A DNA stretch of 64,000 nucleotides from NCBI RefSeq assembly GCF_017562075.2, contig NC_054082.1:20220927-20284926 (forward strand). The letters run 5' to 3'. Below, piece by piece: positions 35,736-49,704 of this stretch (positions are counted from its first letter, which is position 1; each line of letters starts with the position of its first letter). This DNA is from Anopheles merus (Eukaryota > Arthropoda > Insecta > Diptera > Culicidae). Below the pieces are notes generated by a model, which made no database searches, had not been told where the DNA came from, and was given only the letters and a program-made list of their open reading frames with translations. A program made the translations under genes and the position numbers.

Positions 35736-36600
35736 TGAAAAGAATGATCAATTCTACATCAGATCCACTATTGCAAATCAGTTTCGATAATTTTATTTTT
35801 TTTTGTAAATATCGCAATAATTTGGTGGGACAATTAATAAATAGTTGAGAGTAAATTGAAATGATAAATCTGCTTGGAAATTGAAATGTGTTAAATAGTT
35901 ATCGTCCCTATCAAACGAAAAAAACTCTCTTGACAAACAATAAACATCATCATAAAATATATCAATCAAAACATAGATTTTAATTTCCCTTTGACGTTAA
36001 AACATAGCATGAACGTTTAGAAACAAAAGGAAACCAAAATGCATCCCTTTTATGCAAAGCGATGATAGTAATAACTTTTCATCATCAACAACCGAATCAT
36101 CATCGAAACCCCATTGAATTGGCATGGGTAGAACACTTGGCGGCGATTTTCGCATTACACAGTTTTATAAGCTATTTAAATCAATACCAATCAATACACA
36201 TTTTAATCCTTTGCCCTTCGTTTTGTGCTGCCTTCAAACCGTGGTGCCAATGCAACAACGATGCAGCTGTTGAATAGCTTCCGGCAATCAACATAAAGCA
36301 CAATCAAATGGAATTTAATTTAGTTGGTCAGCTTTGCCAGGCCTGGTCGGGGACAAACGGTAGCAGTTGTTTTTGCCATCCCAACTGTCCCGCTTGGCCT
36401 CTCTGCCTCCCCCCCCCCCCTCGGCACACCCGGCAGAACTGACAAGCGCCATAAGCCGACCGGGCCGAACCACCCCGAGTGGCAGTTTCCAGTTTCATTT
36501 AATTACTCGACGATTGGCATTCTCGATGGTCCCCACTAACTCGGCGGCATACGAGGTGATTTCCAAGGGAATTGGACATACAGCATTAGCTATCCTATAT
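35736..36600. other. AT-rich flank of the satellite, no gene
   Basis: Unique, AT-rich sequence without repeats of the 21-mer. Short frames of up to 133 codons near 36367-36768 run into the adjacent dinucleotide tracts. I see nothing to annotate. Confidence 0.5.
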
Positions 36601-36602
36601 AT

Positions 36603-36642
<40 letters not shown>
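36600..36642. repeat. (AC)n/(AT)n microsatellite
   Basis: A short AC run continuing into about twelve AT units and ending in ACAC. Confidence 0.9.
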
Positions 36643-36643
<1 letters not shown>

Positions 36644-36744
36644 AAGATGCACTTACACAGCCTCAAATGGAATTGTTCAATTGCGACGCAAAAACGTTCC
36701 AGCCGGGAATTACCTTTTTCGGTGATGTGGGTTGGAGAGAGCAG

Positions 36745-38931
<2,187 letters not shown>

Positions 38932-38945
38932 GGAAAGAAAAGGTT

Positions 38946-39111
38946 CCTCTTCTTCTTGTTCTTTGGCTTAACAACCGTTGTTGATCAAGGCCTGCCTACA
39001 GGATAGTCAGTCCTAGGTATGGCAGCACGGTCCATTTGGGGCTTGAACTCATGACGGGCATGTTGATAAGTGGTACGAGTTGACGACTGTACCATGAGAC
39101 CAGCTTGGAAA
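38946..39111 (-). mobile_element. Sine200-like tRNA-derived SINE (copy 1)
   Basis: Minus-strand copy. The 5' end (near 39111) has CTGGTCTCATGGTACAGTCG, followed by a B-box-like sequence, GAGTTCAAGCCCC. The 3' end has CAACGGTTGTTAAGCCAAAG and an AAGAAGAA-type tail. It is flanked by a perfect 14-bp target duplication GGAAAGAAAAGGTT at 38932-38945 and 39112-39125, which proves retroposition. The name rests on memory of the Anopheles Sine200 family. Confidence 0.92.
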
Positions 39112-39172
39112 GGAAAGAAAAGGTTACTGGTTATAAAATATTACAATTTAGTTTAGGCCTTTGGGTTCACAC

Positions 39173-39719
39173 TAGTGATGTGCTGTATGGAGCGCACCCA
39201 CGACTCCGATCCGACTCCGACTATTGTTAGTTCGATTCCGACTCCGGCAAAATGGAACCACTAGATCCACCCGGAGTCGGAGTCGTTCGGAGTCGTCCGG
39301 AGTCGTCCGGAGTCGTCTGGAGTCGAACGACTCCGTACGACTCCAAATGACTCAGAACGACTCCGGACGACTCCGGACGAATCCGACGCCGGGCGACTCC
39401 GAACGACTCCAACGACTCCGAACGACTCCAAACGACTCTAGACGACTCCGACTCTGGGCGACTCCGAACGACTCCGACGACTCCAAACGACTTCGAATGA
39501 CTCCGGGCGACTCCGGACGACTCCGGACGACTCCGAACGACTCCGAACGACTCCGGACGACTTCGAACGACTCCGGACGACTCCGACTGCGGGCGACTCC
39601 GGACGACTCCGGACGACTCCGGATATTGCAGCTCGGACCTACCTTCCGGAGTCGATTCCGAATTTATCGGAGTCGGATCGGAGTCGACTCTGGGTTTTTG
39701 TCAACTTTACCCATCACTA
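39173..39719. mobile_element. hAT-type MITE filled with a GACTCC minisatellite
   Basis: The termini are TAGTGATGTG on the left and, on the minus strand, TAGTGATGGG on the right. They are flanked by an exact 8-bp target duplication GTTCACAC (39165-39172 and 39720-39727), the size expected of hAT elements. Both ends continue into a matching subterminal motif, CGACTCCGATCCGACTCCGA. The interior consists of about 9-10-bp units: GGAGTCGTCC-type at 39271-39325 and the reverse orientation, CGACTCCGGA-type, at 39326-39625, meeting at the palindrome GGAGTCGAACGACTCC (39319-39334). The 177-codon open frame across it is a repeat artefact. Confidence 0.9.
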
Positions 39720-39727
39720 GTTCACAC

Positions 39728-42700
39728 TACGAATTGAATGAATTAAATAACGGATGATAATGTTTAATAACATTTACTTTAAAAAAAATTGATAACATTT
39801 TTCGACTTTGCTTGGGTAGAACTCTAAACACTCTAAACGAACTCTCTAAAAACAGATATGCAAATTTATTTAGAAGCGTACCCTATCATACAACGGCACT
39901 CCGTGGCGTCTAAAACGGACTCCATGCGGCATTTGGTGGACGTGGTATAAGTCTGCTCCGGCATATACAACATCTTAGCACTATTAGACAACAATCAGAG
40001 CATCGAAAGAATGTCCATTTCCGAATGGCCGACTGCTGAAATGATACCCAATGATGCTGAAAAAGAAGACTGAGAGAAAAAGAGGTCGCTATATTGCTGC
40101 GTTTGGTTGGTCGGAAGGTCGATACAACCGGCCGAACAGTGAAATAGTGAAACATGAACAAACATATCAGAAAGTTGAATCCATCCGCCTCCATTGCCAA
40201 CGGTAAGTAATGACGCCTCAACTCAATTCGATCATTTTAAGCCAATTTCGGCGAGATTTCGATGGGACATCTTAGTCCACGAACAGGTCCAACATCTCCC
40301 AGCGGCGTCCATCGAAATTTGGTGAACCAACATGATGCAAAAGCTGTACTCCAACAATTTTGTCGCGTAAAACTGAGGAGGAATTGATAAAAATCGAAGG
40401 TAAAAGTTCGAGTAGTTACCTTGCAAAGGTTGTTCATTAAAATAAATTATGTTTCTTTGGTTTTTTTTCTACAGCCAGTAAAAAAAATCATTTTTTTAAA
40501 GTTTATTTGACTCCTAGCGTAACTTTACTAATAAGAGATACCTACAAACAACATTTGTTTGTTTTTATTTTCAACATCTCACCCAGTTCATGTCACTATC
40601 CAATGCTTCCCTTACGGCCGGTAGAGACGTAATCGTTTGCTCACCTCACCAGTACGCATTTCCCCTGCCGTATTGTTTTTCGTTCGTAAAACACCCTTAT
40701 ATCATGTGCTCTTCGCTTTTTGACTTCCTCCCCCTGCACCATTTCATTTGAGGGGGCCCACTTTCCCATCACTAGTTTACAGGCCATAAAACAGAACATG
40801 GGTTCAATAAATCGCACTCGAATTGATGGGCTTCTGGCTCATGAGTTCTCGATCCCGATCTGGCACGGTGGCATTTTTATGCGTATTTTGGCTGTGTCCG
40901 ATAGGCGTTTGTAAATGGGTGCGTGTTTGTGTGTCCACCCGGATTATGGTTGTGTAGTGGGTGTGTAATTCAGGGAGTTCAGTTGCCACCGGTCCAGCGA
41001 TACTCTCCCCTCGTTGGCTCAGCACAGCTTAGCCTCGGATCGGTTTGGAGTGGAGCGTGAAAATGGTGCGGACGGTGGACGGGATAATACAGTCATGCTG
41101 GCGCAGGCAGGCAAGTAGCGTGTTGTGACGGCCATTCTACGGCGGCAGGGATGCCGGGAGCGACCAAAACGTAGTTCTTTGCGGTCTTTACCGAAGCCGT
41201 CTCATCAAATCACCAGCGGTCATAATCGAATTTTGCTGTTTATTCAGCACTTTTTGCTCGGGCAGCTTTTCACAAACCCCGGACTAACTGTAAAGCCCAT
41301 CAACCTTCTGCCCATCAAATCGGCTGGGGTGTATGTGTTTGTGTGTGTTTTTTGTTGGCGGGTGTGAGCCGTCCCGGAGAGGGAAATAAAAAATCCCCAA
41401 TAAGCCAGCCGTCCGGCCTCCCCCTCTGGCAGACCTCTGCAAAACGCTAACGACGTTTAAATCCCACTTACTTCTGGCTTCCCCTTCCCGAAAGGCAATG
41501 GCCACCGGATGGTTGAGTTTCAGTTTAAGCGCTTCGAGTGGCCGAATACGAAAAGATGCTGGTTCGATTTAGGGCTCCATTGCTCCACCCTTCTGCCCAT
41601 TGGCTTCTGCCTATCCGCTCAAAAAGTGACCAGTTCCGGCCAAACGTTCAGTCCTCGCCGAAGGGCATTACGGATGTCATCGATAGAGGGGTAACAAAAA
41701 CTGTACGCATTTACCAGATTTGGCTTATGGGGGAATGTGTCTGTGTATTTGTTGTGGTGAAGGATAATATGCTGATGGGGAAGCTAGTTGGATGATTCCA
41801 AAAAGAATTTGATTATTGCAAAAATGCAAAAATAATCAAGTTTTTAGCGGCAAATTTTGAGAGGAGTCGAATTGGGAGGATACATTTTAACAAGAATATT
41901 CGTTTTTGGAATGTTGTGTTGACTGTGCAGTATTGAATTAATTAAAATATAATGAAATACCGTAACACGTGGGTTTACGGGGCATTTCTTAAACTGATTG
42001 TTCATTTTTGACGTCATGAATAAGATCGATTTACGTGGCAAAACGTGATATAGCATTTCCCAGTAGTACCAAAAATTCGCTTTTATTTAAAAAAACACAC
42101 TTTTACGCACTGTCAAAGCTGCCATATCTGGAATATCGGAAGTGTTATTTGTACATTTAAAGCTTTATCTTTTTCTAATTGTTCTAAAGAAAATTTGAGA
42201 AACATTACAGCAGAGCAGATTTTTGATTGAGCTCTAGAACTCAGAACTCATCTTGAACATAGGCCTGTTCATTAAGCATGATGTGTGTGCTCAAATACCT
42301 CAACAAAGACTTTCAATTGAATTGATTTGTTGTTTGTATTAGTCGATTAACCAGGGTGAAAACCAAAGCCCTGCATGATGGCACTTATGCGGAAATATTA
42401 AATTTAAAGATTGTTTTAGTGATCCTGGGATTTGTATCAATCTAATTCAAATTGTCTTTAAAACTGCAAAACCATAATCACCCCCCATCACAGCCATAAA
42501 CTGTACTTCAATCTAGCAGTGGTGCAGGTATTTGCTATAAATCGCCTCAAAGTTATTTAGTGTGCGGTAACCCGCACACTATCCTTGTAGTGTGTGTCGC
42601 TTTACCGGCACATAATTTTTCATTCTCCCCATAAATAAGACACCGTCACCGGCATCGGACAGGGACAGTGTTGTAAAGTCATGGTCAAGACGTGGATGTA

Positions 42701-45010
42701 AGATTCTTGCCGTCGCTGCACGCTAGCTTCCGGCTGGGGCGTTCGGGCCTACAAACCGCTAGCCCATATGGTCCACGCCGGTCCGGTGTAAGCATATGGC
42801 CAATCGGCCCTTGCCAATGATGACGATCCGATGAGGCAATTTGGGTAAACCGAGACGGGCAACGTCATTTTGATGGAGCATCCGGTCGCCGGTCGCTTCC
42901 GGGAAAACGGTTCGAGCTGCTAAGATGAATGGTTACCCGATCCCCGGGAAAGAGACGTTTATCGACCGCATGGTGCGCAAGGTCTAACTCCAATTCGTCA
43001 TCGGGCGACGTGTCCGTTTTGCCCAGCACAGCTAAGAATTTTCCCACACACACATACAGAATTGATGGATGCGCTGATGACTGGAGAAATTTATACCAAC
43101 TATACAAACCGGCGTGTTGCTCGAAATCGATTCTGTCGCTATGAAGCTTCAAGCACGGGATGAGCCACTACTAATAGTCCCCAGAATTCATAACGATGGA
43201 AGCTGCTGCTTGTTTTTTTGTGGTAGTTTTTATTAGCCTTTTATTAGATGATACTTTTTTTGGCTTATTCGTAGTGGAAAGGGTGTTACATGAGTGCCGA
43301 TCATAATTTATCCCACAGACGCTGTGCTTTACAGTAAGTAACAAATTTGCTACATCATCCCGAAAGTTTCCGTTCAATCGACTTTCGAATCCAAACCGAA
43401 TTCTGAACGTGCAATACTTTTAGCTGACCTTCATCGTTTCGTTGATGGCAAAACGGCAACCCTTCGGTACAGTTTAACCGCAGCAACTCTTTTAATTTTG
43501 TTAGCTTTCGTCTTTCGATTCAACGTCCACCGTCCGGGAGGGGAATCGGCTCGAAAGCACACTGCAAGAGCACAAGCAAATGGGTCGTGTAACTATCTCA
43601 GATCAAATATTTACATTTGATTATGGAAAGTAGCAGTGCAGTGGACAAAGTTTACTCGTCAGCGTGAACCACAGCCTCTTGCCTCTTGGCCGGGCGAGGG
43701 CCAGCGATGCAGAAGCCTGCGATGGCAAGTCGCCTGTCGCCCTTTGCGGTTAGCGTTGGGCTGCTGCCAGGCCAGGGAGAGAGAGAGAGAGGACCGTGTA
43801 ATTAACTTGGTTAGTGCAACAAGCGGTCTGTCCGCTCCGCTGTTGGTGGGTGGTTGCAAACGATTGGGACCCACCAGCCCGATGGGTGGCGGGAGGCGGC
43901 CATCAACTGCGCCCGGCACGGCACAAACCCGTAGCCGCTGGATAACGGGGGCAACCCCTGCAGCGTCCCCTTTTCGTGTGCGTCATAAATCTGACTAATC
44001 CCAAACACCATTAAGCATCGTCATTAAGCTGCCGGAGTTGCTGGACGGTGCAGTAGTGCAAGCGCTGGAAAAGAAGGATGCACTGCCCGATGCCCGTGGT
44101 ACAGCCCAACACGGTAAGCGAAAAATGGTGTACCTGCGATGATGGTGGTAGGTCGGTTGTGAGCCGAGATGGATGCAAACAACGGGGAAGGGAAAAAAGG
44201 GGGCGGGGGAGGGAGGAACTGTAATTGTACAACAAATCAGAGGTTTAACGGTCGAGCGGCTCTAGGGTTGCAGCAGCGTGCTGTACACAAAACTCTTTGC
44301 ACTCGCTTAGAGTAGTTTTAGAAAAGAGGGTTTAGTGTATGCTTGCCCGTGCACGGTTGCAGGGCATGTGCGAACAAAGCCGGGTCGTGGGTGGATTAGT
44401 GTGCGAAAGACTAAATGGTTTAAGTAGATCGGGCGCAGTAGCGCTGCTTGGTGTAGATCAGTAAAGGCACTGGCCAATGATAAAGGGTGTATTGGAAAAC
44501 AGTAAACGAACGGACAGTCTAGTGAGATATGAATGCGAGACTGCTTTGCTGTGCCGTAGAAGCAATGAAGAAGAATGGTGTGCAGTAGATATAGTGGTGG
44601 AAATGAATTCTTTGTAGTATTCAAGTCAGGAGGAACGATTGGCCAATAGGAGACTCACTCGCTGCTATGCTATCGAACAGCGGACGTTTCCCATCTGTAC
44701 TGTTACCCCAAATCAGAGCTTGAATGTTAGGCTAAGATCGATTTAGAAGCGTAGCGAAATAACATAGCATTCCATAGTTTGTTAGTGGATATCTTTGCTT
44801 TGATTTTAATTATAGCTCGCAACAGTTACTTAAAAATTTAGCAACAAACAAAAATGAAAGGACATTATTTTCCTTACCTAGTAACACAATAGTAAATAAA
44901 TTAGGTGTTATAGTTAAAATCATACTTCTTTCGCTTTTCGTGTTTTTTACAGAGATTTTCACGATATGTTTATGGTTATAGAATATCCTTTACACTGACA
45001 TTTCATGTGT
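39728..45010. other. Long non-coding interval
   Basis: About 5.3 kb without a supportable gene. Frames stay under 125 codons and overlap on both strands. A GTAAGTAA donor-like site at 40202 follows a short ATG frame (40154), but no acceptor or continuation can be matched. A small hairpin sits at 42559-42580. Some segments (about 41930-42070) are AT-rich and could be old transposon remnants, but I see no termini. Confidence 0.4.
42559..42580. repeat. Perfect 9-bp hairpin
   Basis: AGTGTGCGG, loop TAAC, CCGCACACT. GC-rich and perfect. No T-run follows. Function unknown; it may be a transposon end remnant. Confidence 0.8.
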
Positions 45011-45086
45011 ACTGTATCCTTATTACATTAAAAATATTTAAATATAAATGGGAAATATTTTCACTAAAGTGCTGGATTGTGATATT

Positions 45087-45270
45087 CTTCTTCTTCTTTG
45101 GCACAACATCCTTTGTCGGTCAAGGCCTGCCTTTACCCACTAGTGAAGTGAGCTTGGCTTTCAGTCTACGTATGGAGGCACAGTCTATTCGGGGCTTGAA
45201 CCCATCACCTCCTTGAACCCCCTCGAACCTTGAACGTTGTTAAGTCGTACGAGTACCACCAGACCGGCCC
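45087..45270 (-). mobile_element. Sine200-like SINE (copy 2)
   Basis: Minus-strand copy flanked by the 13-bp duplication GGATTGTGATATT (45074-45086 and 45271-45283). It is degenerate around its B box, with a duplicated CCTTGAACC-type stretch at about 45210-45235. The 3' tail is AAGAAGAAGAAT on the minus strand. The target duplication is the same, in reverse complement, as that of copy 5. Confidence 0.92.
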
Positions 45271-45475
45271 GGATTGTGATATTAGCTTAGTATAAATTTG
45301 ATGAGAATGAGAAGAGTGCACCTTAACCGCTGGTCTATTTGCAACTGTTTATTCCATTTGTCCCATAGTTCATTACATAATTCATTACAAAGTTTATTCG
45401 TGTAGTTCGAGCAGTTCATTTCATGCAGTCCAAATTGGTCAAGTAGTTTTATCTATATCCTATTGTGGTCCTATG

Positions 45476-45566
45476 GTTTCGAATATGAATTCAAATAAGA
45501 AAACACATATGAATTAGAATGAACTCTAATTCATATGTGTTTTCGTTTTGAATTCATATTCGAAAC
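45476..45566. repeat. Near-perfect palindrome, about 42-bp arms
   Basis: The left arm 45476-45518 and right arm 45525-45566 pair over almost their full length: GTTTCGAATATGAATTC at the outer end and CACATATGAATTAGA at the inner end, with a small mismatch (AATAAG against AACG) and a 6-nt loop. Confidence 0.92.
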
Positions 45567-45575
45567 ATTAATGTT

Positions 45576-47861
45576 TACCCAAAATCAAACATTAAATATG
45601 CTTTTAAAAGTATAAGCTACCTTAATTTTAATTTGAATATCGGAATGATCTAAAATATGATTAAATCATAGCAGTAAAAAAATAATCAAACCGCCTGCAT
45701 AAGACTTAATTACGTGTAGTTCAGACTCAACAGAAGTGAAGAATGGAAAGGAAAATTAGAAAAAGAAAAATAATAGCGAGAGACAAAAGGCCAATAGAAA
45801 TAACAAAAAAAGAACAAGAAGAAGTAATAAAACACGATATAAATATTTATACATGACCGACTGATTGACTTAGCACGGAGAGACAAAAAGTGATATCATC
45901 TTACATAAGTATAACAGCTAACAAAATGAAAACCCCATTCACTATGCTAATTGAAAGTGTTCTGCGCTCATAACTTTTCTGTTCAAACTCTAACTAAATT
46001 AAGCTTGCTTGTTTAGCAATCTATGAAAAATTGCAATTTGCCAAGCCAAGCAAACAATGGAATCAAAGAGAAACCAAAACAAACTTCACAAACCAACACA
46101 ACCCAGAGCACTTGTAACGAATTAAAAAAAAAAACAAAAATGCAAAGGATCGAAATGGATAATAATACCATCCCGGCAGTAGCCAAGGCAGCAGCACCTA
46201 CATTTGGGAGAGTGGGTATTAATTTTCCAACGATCGAGCGATGTTGTTAATCGGTTTACGTAGCATTCGTTTTTAAGTTGATTTTGAAAATTGATTTACC
46301 ACACAGCACTCCACAGCAGTCGACCTCAGCCGGTAATCGATGAAAGTTCCGTTCCGATCGGAAGGGAACGCGTTCTGCCTGTGCAGCGTAGTGGGTGGCC
46401 TCTTGTTCCATTTTCACTGATTGCAGAATGATGGCCTCATGTGTTACCACACATGCTTGATGGCTTGATGGCGATGCATCTGATGTGTTATTGCGTTATT
46501 CCGTTGTGGCCCTCCCGTTCACTATCCGGGTGCGGTTTTTCCCTTACAGTGGGTGCACACATGTTTTGGCGCCGTGGGATTACGTACCCCATTTACACAG
46601 GCCTATGAGCGGTTTAGTGTGTGTGTGTGTGCGTGCCTGCGATATGGCAATATCTGCATATTTTGCCACCGTTTTCTAGCTTCAGCGCAGCATTGCTTTT
46701 GGTACCGACCAGTATTGCCATTTCGTGATTGTATTCCATCGAATACGGTTATGGTAACGTGAAGATCGATGTGGGCAATGAATGGATGGACACAGGCTGG
46801 CAAGGGATGGCGGGACAAAGGCAGAGCCAAACCCACAAACCCAACATCCAAACATCCGGTTCCGTGCTCCATCATCACCGTCCACACCAGTTGTTTCACC
46901 GCCAGATCGTTTGGTGGCGATTGTTTTATCACGATTAAATTCTTCCACATCTACTGGGACCGTCCGGGTCCCGGGCACGCGATGGCGTCAAACCGCAGTT
47001 GGCCAACGTGTCAGCTGGCCCAAGATGATGAGTGCTGATAGGATGGCAAAGGATGGCAATGGTCCGTTTTTCCACCGCGCTTCGGTGGCTTTTTTTTTGT
47101 TCCTCTCTCCTCTCTGGTTGTCGTTGCTGCTCACGGTCGTGTGTTTTCGCGTTCTTTATTGCTGCGTTTTGTACCATCAGCGCAACCATCAGCAGCAACC
47201 AGTTATCAGCAGATTTGTTTTCTTCGCTTTGCGTTTGCCTTCCCACCGGTACGAGCGGGCCAAAGTATTGGTGAGAAAAATGTGCCGATATGATTTACGC
47301 TTCATCTCGCACCGTGTTTTATGGCCGTGTCGGAGATTTGTGCTTTTTGATCCTCGTCGTTCGTGAAACGGTGTAACGTTTGTCATTTGCTGCGAGGGAC
47401 GGGGTTTTGGGGTTTTTTTGTTTCATTTTTTGGGGGTTTTGCTGATCTCTTTGGAGAGGAAGCGAGTGACGCGAGGATACCAAATGCTGGACACATTTGT
47501 ATTGTTTCCGGTTTTCCGATTTTTGCCGAATGAATTTGCTTATGAGGGAGCAATCTACAGTGAAGGACAAAAGTGTGTCAGGGCATTGAGAATATAAAAA
47601 AAATATATTCCCTCCACTTGTTCTGTTCGAAAAGTAATGTTAATTTACAATAAATTAGTGAGTTTCATTACGCAAATGAAAAGTAAAATGTTCCACAGCA
47701 TACATCATTCTCCTTTTCTGTCTTCTATAGTCTGCTCGTTAGTTTATCACTAAAAGTGTGTAGCAGAGCAAAAAAGAAAATGTCACCCCAAAACCTCCCC
47801 CTTTTGCGTACCGGAAATGGAAACACTGTGGAATAAAGTAGAACACTCAATAACTTGCGCC

Positions 47862-47894
<33 letters not shown>

Positions 47895-49478
47895 GGTGCA
47901 TGGATGATAGTTGGAATGGGCAATATGGTAACCTAATTCTAATAATCTATTGGGCTTGTCTACGTGCTCCCGTTTCCCGTATCGTATCGCTTCTCAATTC
48001 ATTCTGTCAGGGATGTTACATTTACCAACCACTCGCCTTTCCACTGGCACCAGGACGTTGGGGAGGAGAAAAAGCAGGGCGAAGAAAAGCGAAAAAAAAA
48101 GAACAGAAAGCACTATCCTCGATCACGGAACCGGTTAGTGTCCCGGGCCGTCGCTGGTAAGTGACAGAAAAAAGAGCATGAAGGGAGAGAAAGATAAAAA
48201 AATGGAATCATATTTATTATCACACTGTCCCACTAAATTCAAGAACAAGCACCCGCACCCGGTGGGCGCTGGTACGGCAAACGGGGAGGGTGCGAAGGGT
48301 GACAGATCGGATATGGGAGTACTTCTTCACCGGTGCCGTTCGATCATTGAATCTGGTACGATTTAAATATTAATGAAAAATTTCCGACTTCCGCAGCGGG
48401 TAAGCAGCCGGGCTCGCCTGCTCGCTCGCTGCCACAGGACAGTTTTTCTTTTCCTTTTCTGTTATCGTTGCTTCTGCCCGTTGTGGAACAAGGGACATTG
48501 GATGTAGCTGCGTGGGAGTGGGTGTGCGATAGGCTGGAGAAAGGGGAGAGGGGGAAAGGATGCGTTCGAGATGAGCACAAAAATGGCATGCCCAGTACAG
48601 CGCACCCCACCACCCTTGTGCCACCACTGCGTACCCATTTGGTGGGACGACTTCTGCAAAAATGTGTGGCGAGCAGGGGTAGAGTGCGGGGGTAGGGGTG
48701 TGCGTGAAAAATTTATTGCGATTTCAGAAGTAAATTGGAAAAGCAATCGTGCGAATAAATTACGCTATCAAAAGTGGGTGGTACGAGCCGCCGAGCGGTG
48801 AAGAGTGGCGGGGCAGCGCTGTTGTACGCAATGTTGTTTTGTGCCGCGGCTATGGCTGCATTTGGTCGGCCAGATGGGGTAAATGCTACATGGGGATGTG
48901 TGCTGGCTTCAGTGTTTCGGTAACGAAGTGTGGACAGGCGGAATATTATTGGCGCTGGCCATTGGTTTACGCATTCGATCAAACGATGCGTGCTGTTGAG
49001 GTGAAGCGACGAATGCGATATTAATCAATGTGGAATAATTAGTCCATTGATTAGGTGTGTTCGATGATTCTGTGAATAGTAATGTTTGCTAAAAGCAATG
49101 GAATAGAAAAATATGTTTGCGTGGTGTGGTGGTTAGCAAGCGGTACACGGTGAAGGGAAGTAGTTTTCGCTTTATCAAAAGGGCGATAGTACATACATTC
49201 ATTTCACATTATTGAGGGAAACACTTACAATTTATCATTAAAGCACATGCAAAAGAAACTTTCGGACGTTGAAATGTTATCAGTGTGTTTTCATTATGAA
49301 GCGAAATTTAAGTACAATGGAACACCGTTCATCCAGGCTCATCGTGACGTGACCTCGCTCGGATACTCGAATAACACGGATAATGGGTCTTAATATATTT
49401 TCTAGCACAAGTTTTGGAAAATTTTAAAAATTTGTATTATGTTTAAGTAAAACCTAACAAGTTTTTTTGAAAATTTTT
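45576..49478. other. Long non-coding interval
   Basis: About 3.9 kb without a supportable gene. The largest frame (46782-47366, 194 codons, plus) has no domain and overlaps several frames of similar quality. A GA tract lies at 47862-47894. A GTAAGTGAC donor-like site at about 48154 has no matching exon. Confidence 0.4.
47862..47894. repeat. (GA)n microsatellite
   Basis: About 33 bases of GA with one AAAG interruption. Confidence 0.95.
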
Positions 49479-49704
49479 CTTCTTCGTCTTCTTCTTCTTC
49501 TTTTGACTCACCAACCGTTGTCAGTCAAGGTCTGCCTGTACTACTATCTGTACTGGACTGGACTTTAAGGGACTTATTCATTCCCCCCATAGCAGGATAG
49601 TCAGTCCTACGTACGTATGGCGGCACGGTCCATTCGGAGCTTGAACCCATGACGGACATGTTGTTAAGTCGTTCGCGCTAACGACTGCACCGCGAGACCA
49701 GCTT
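49479..49704 (-). mobile_element. Sine200-like SINE (copy 3)
   Basis: Minus-strand copy with GCTGGTCTCGCGGTGCAGTC at its 5' end, a GGGTTCAAGCTCC B box, GGACTGACTATCCTGC in the middle and an AAGAAGAAGAAG tail. It has a longer central part than copy 1. I could not define an exact target duplication. Confidence 0.88.

Larger units (their letters stand above)
45010..45575 (-). repeat. Inverted duplicate, copy A (pairs with 59470-60005)
   Basis: The reverse complement of 59470-60005 aligns with this interval across both sides of the SINE. Matching landmarks include TTCACTAAAGTGCTGGATTG, TATAAATTTGATGAGAATGA, CATAGTTCATTACATAATTC and GAATTCATATTCGAAA. Similarity is high near the SINE and fades before 45040. 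Copy A differs by an extra inverted arm at 45476-45518. The identity of the unit that was duplicated is unknown. Confidence 0.88.

Noticed and set aside
10451..35790. Giant open frames (up to 2,095 codons) with heptapeptide repeats such as KTSAIFA, FAKIAEV and RKNFCDF
   Set aside because: They follow from a 21-bp repeat lacking stops. Several frames on both strands are open together, reading changes frame at every indel, there is no start context or splice structure, and variation shows no codon bias.
39224..39757. 177-codon plus-strand protein
   Set aside because: Runs through the GACTCC minisatellite inside the hAT MITE; composition is set by the repeat.
40154..40210. Possible exon ending in a strong GTAAGTAA donor
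   Set aside because: The upstream frame is only 16 codons and no acceptor or continuing coding exon could be paired.
42865..43152. 95-codon minus-strand frame
   Set aside because: Ordinary composition but no domain, and an overlapping frame of similar length lies on the plus strand.
46782..47366. 194-codon plus-strand frame
   Set aside because: Low-complexity mixed composition, overlaps other frames of equal length on both strands, no recognisable motif.
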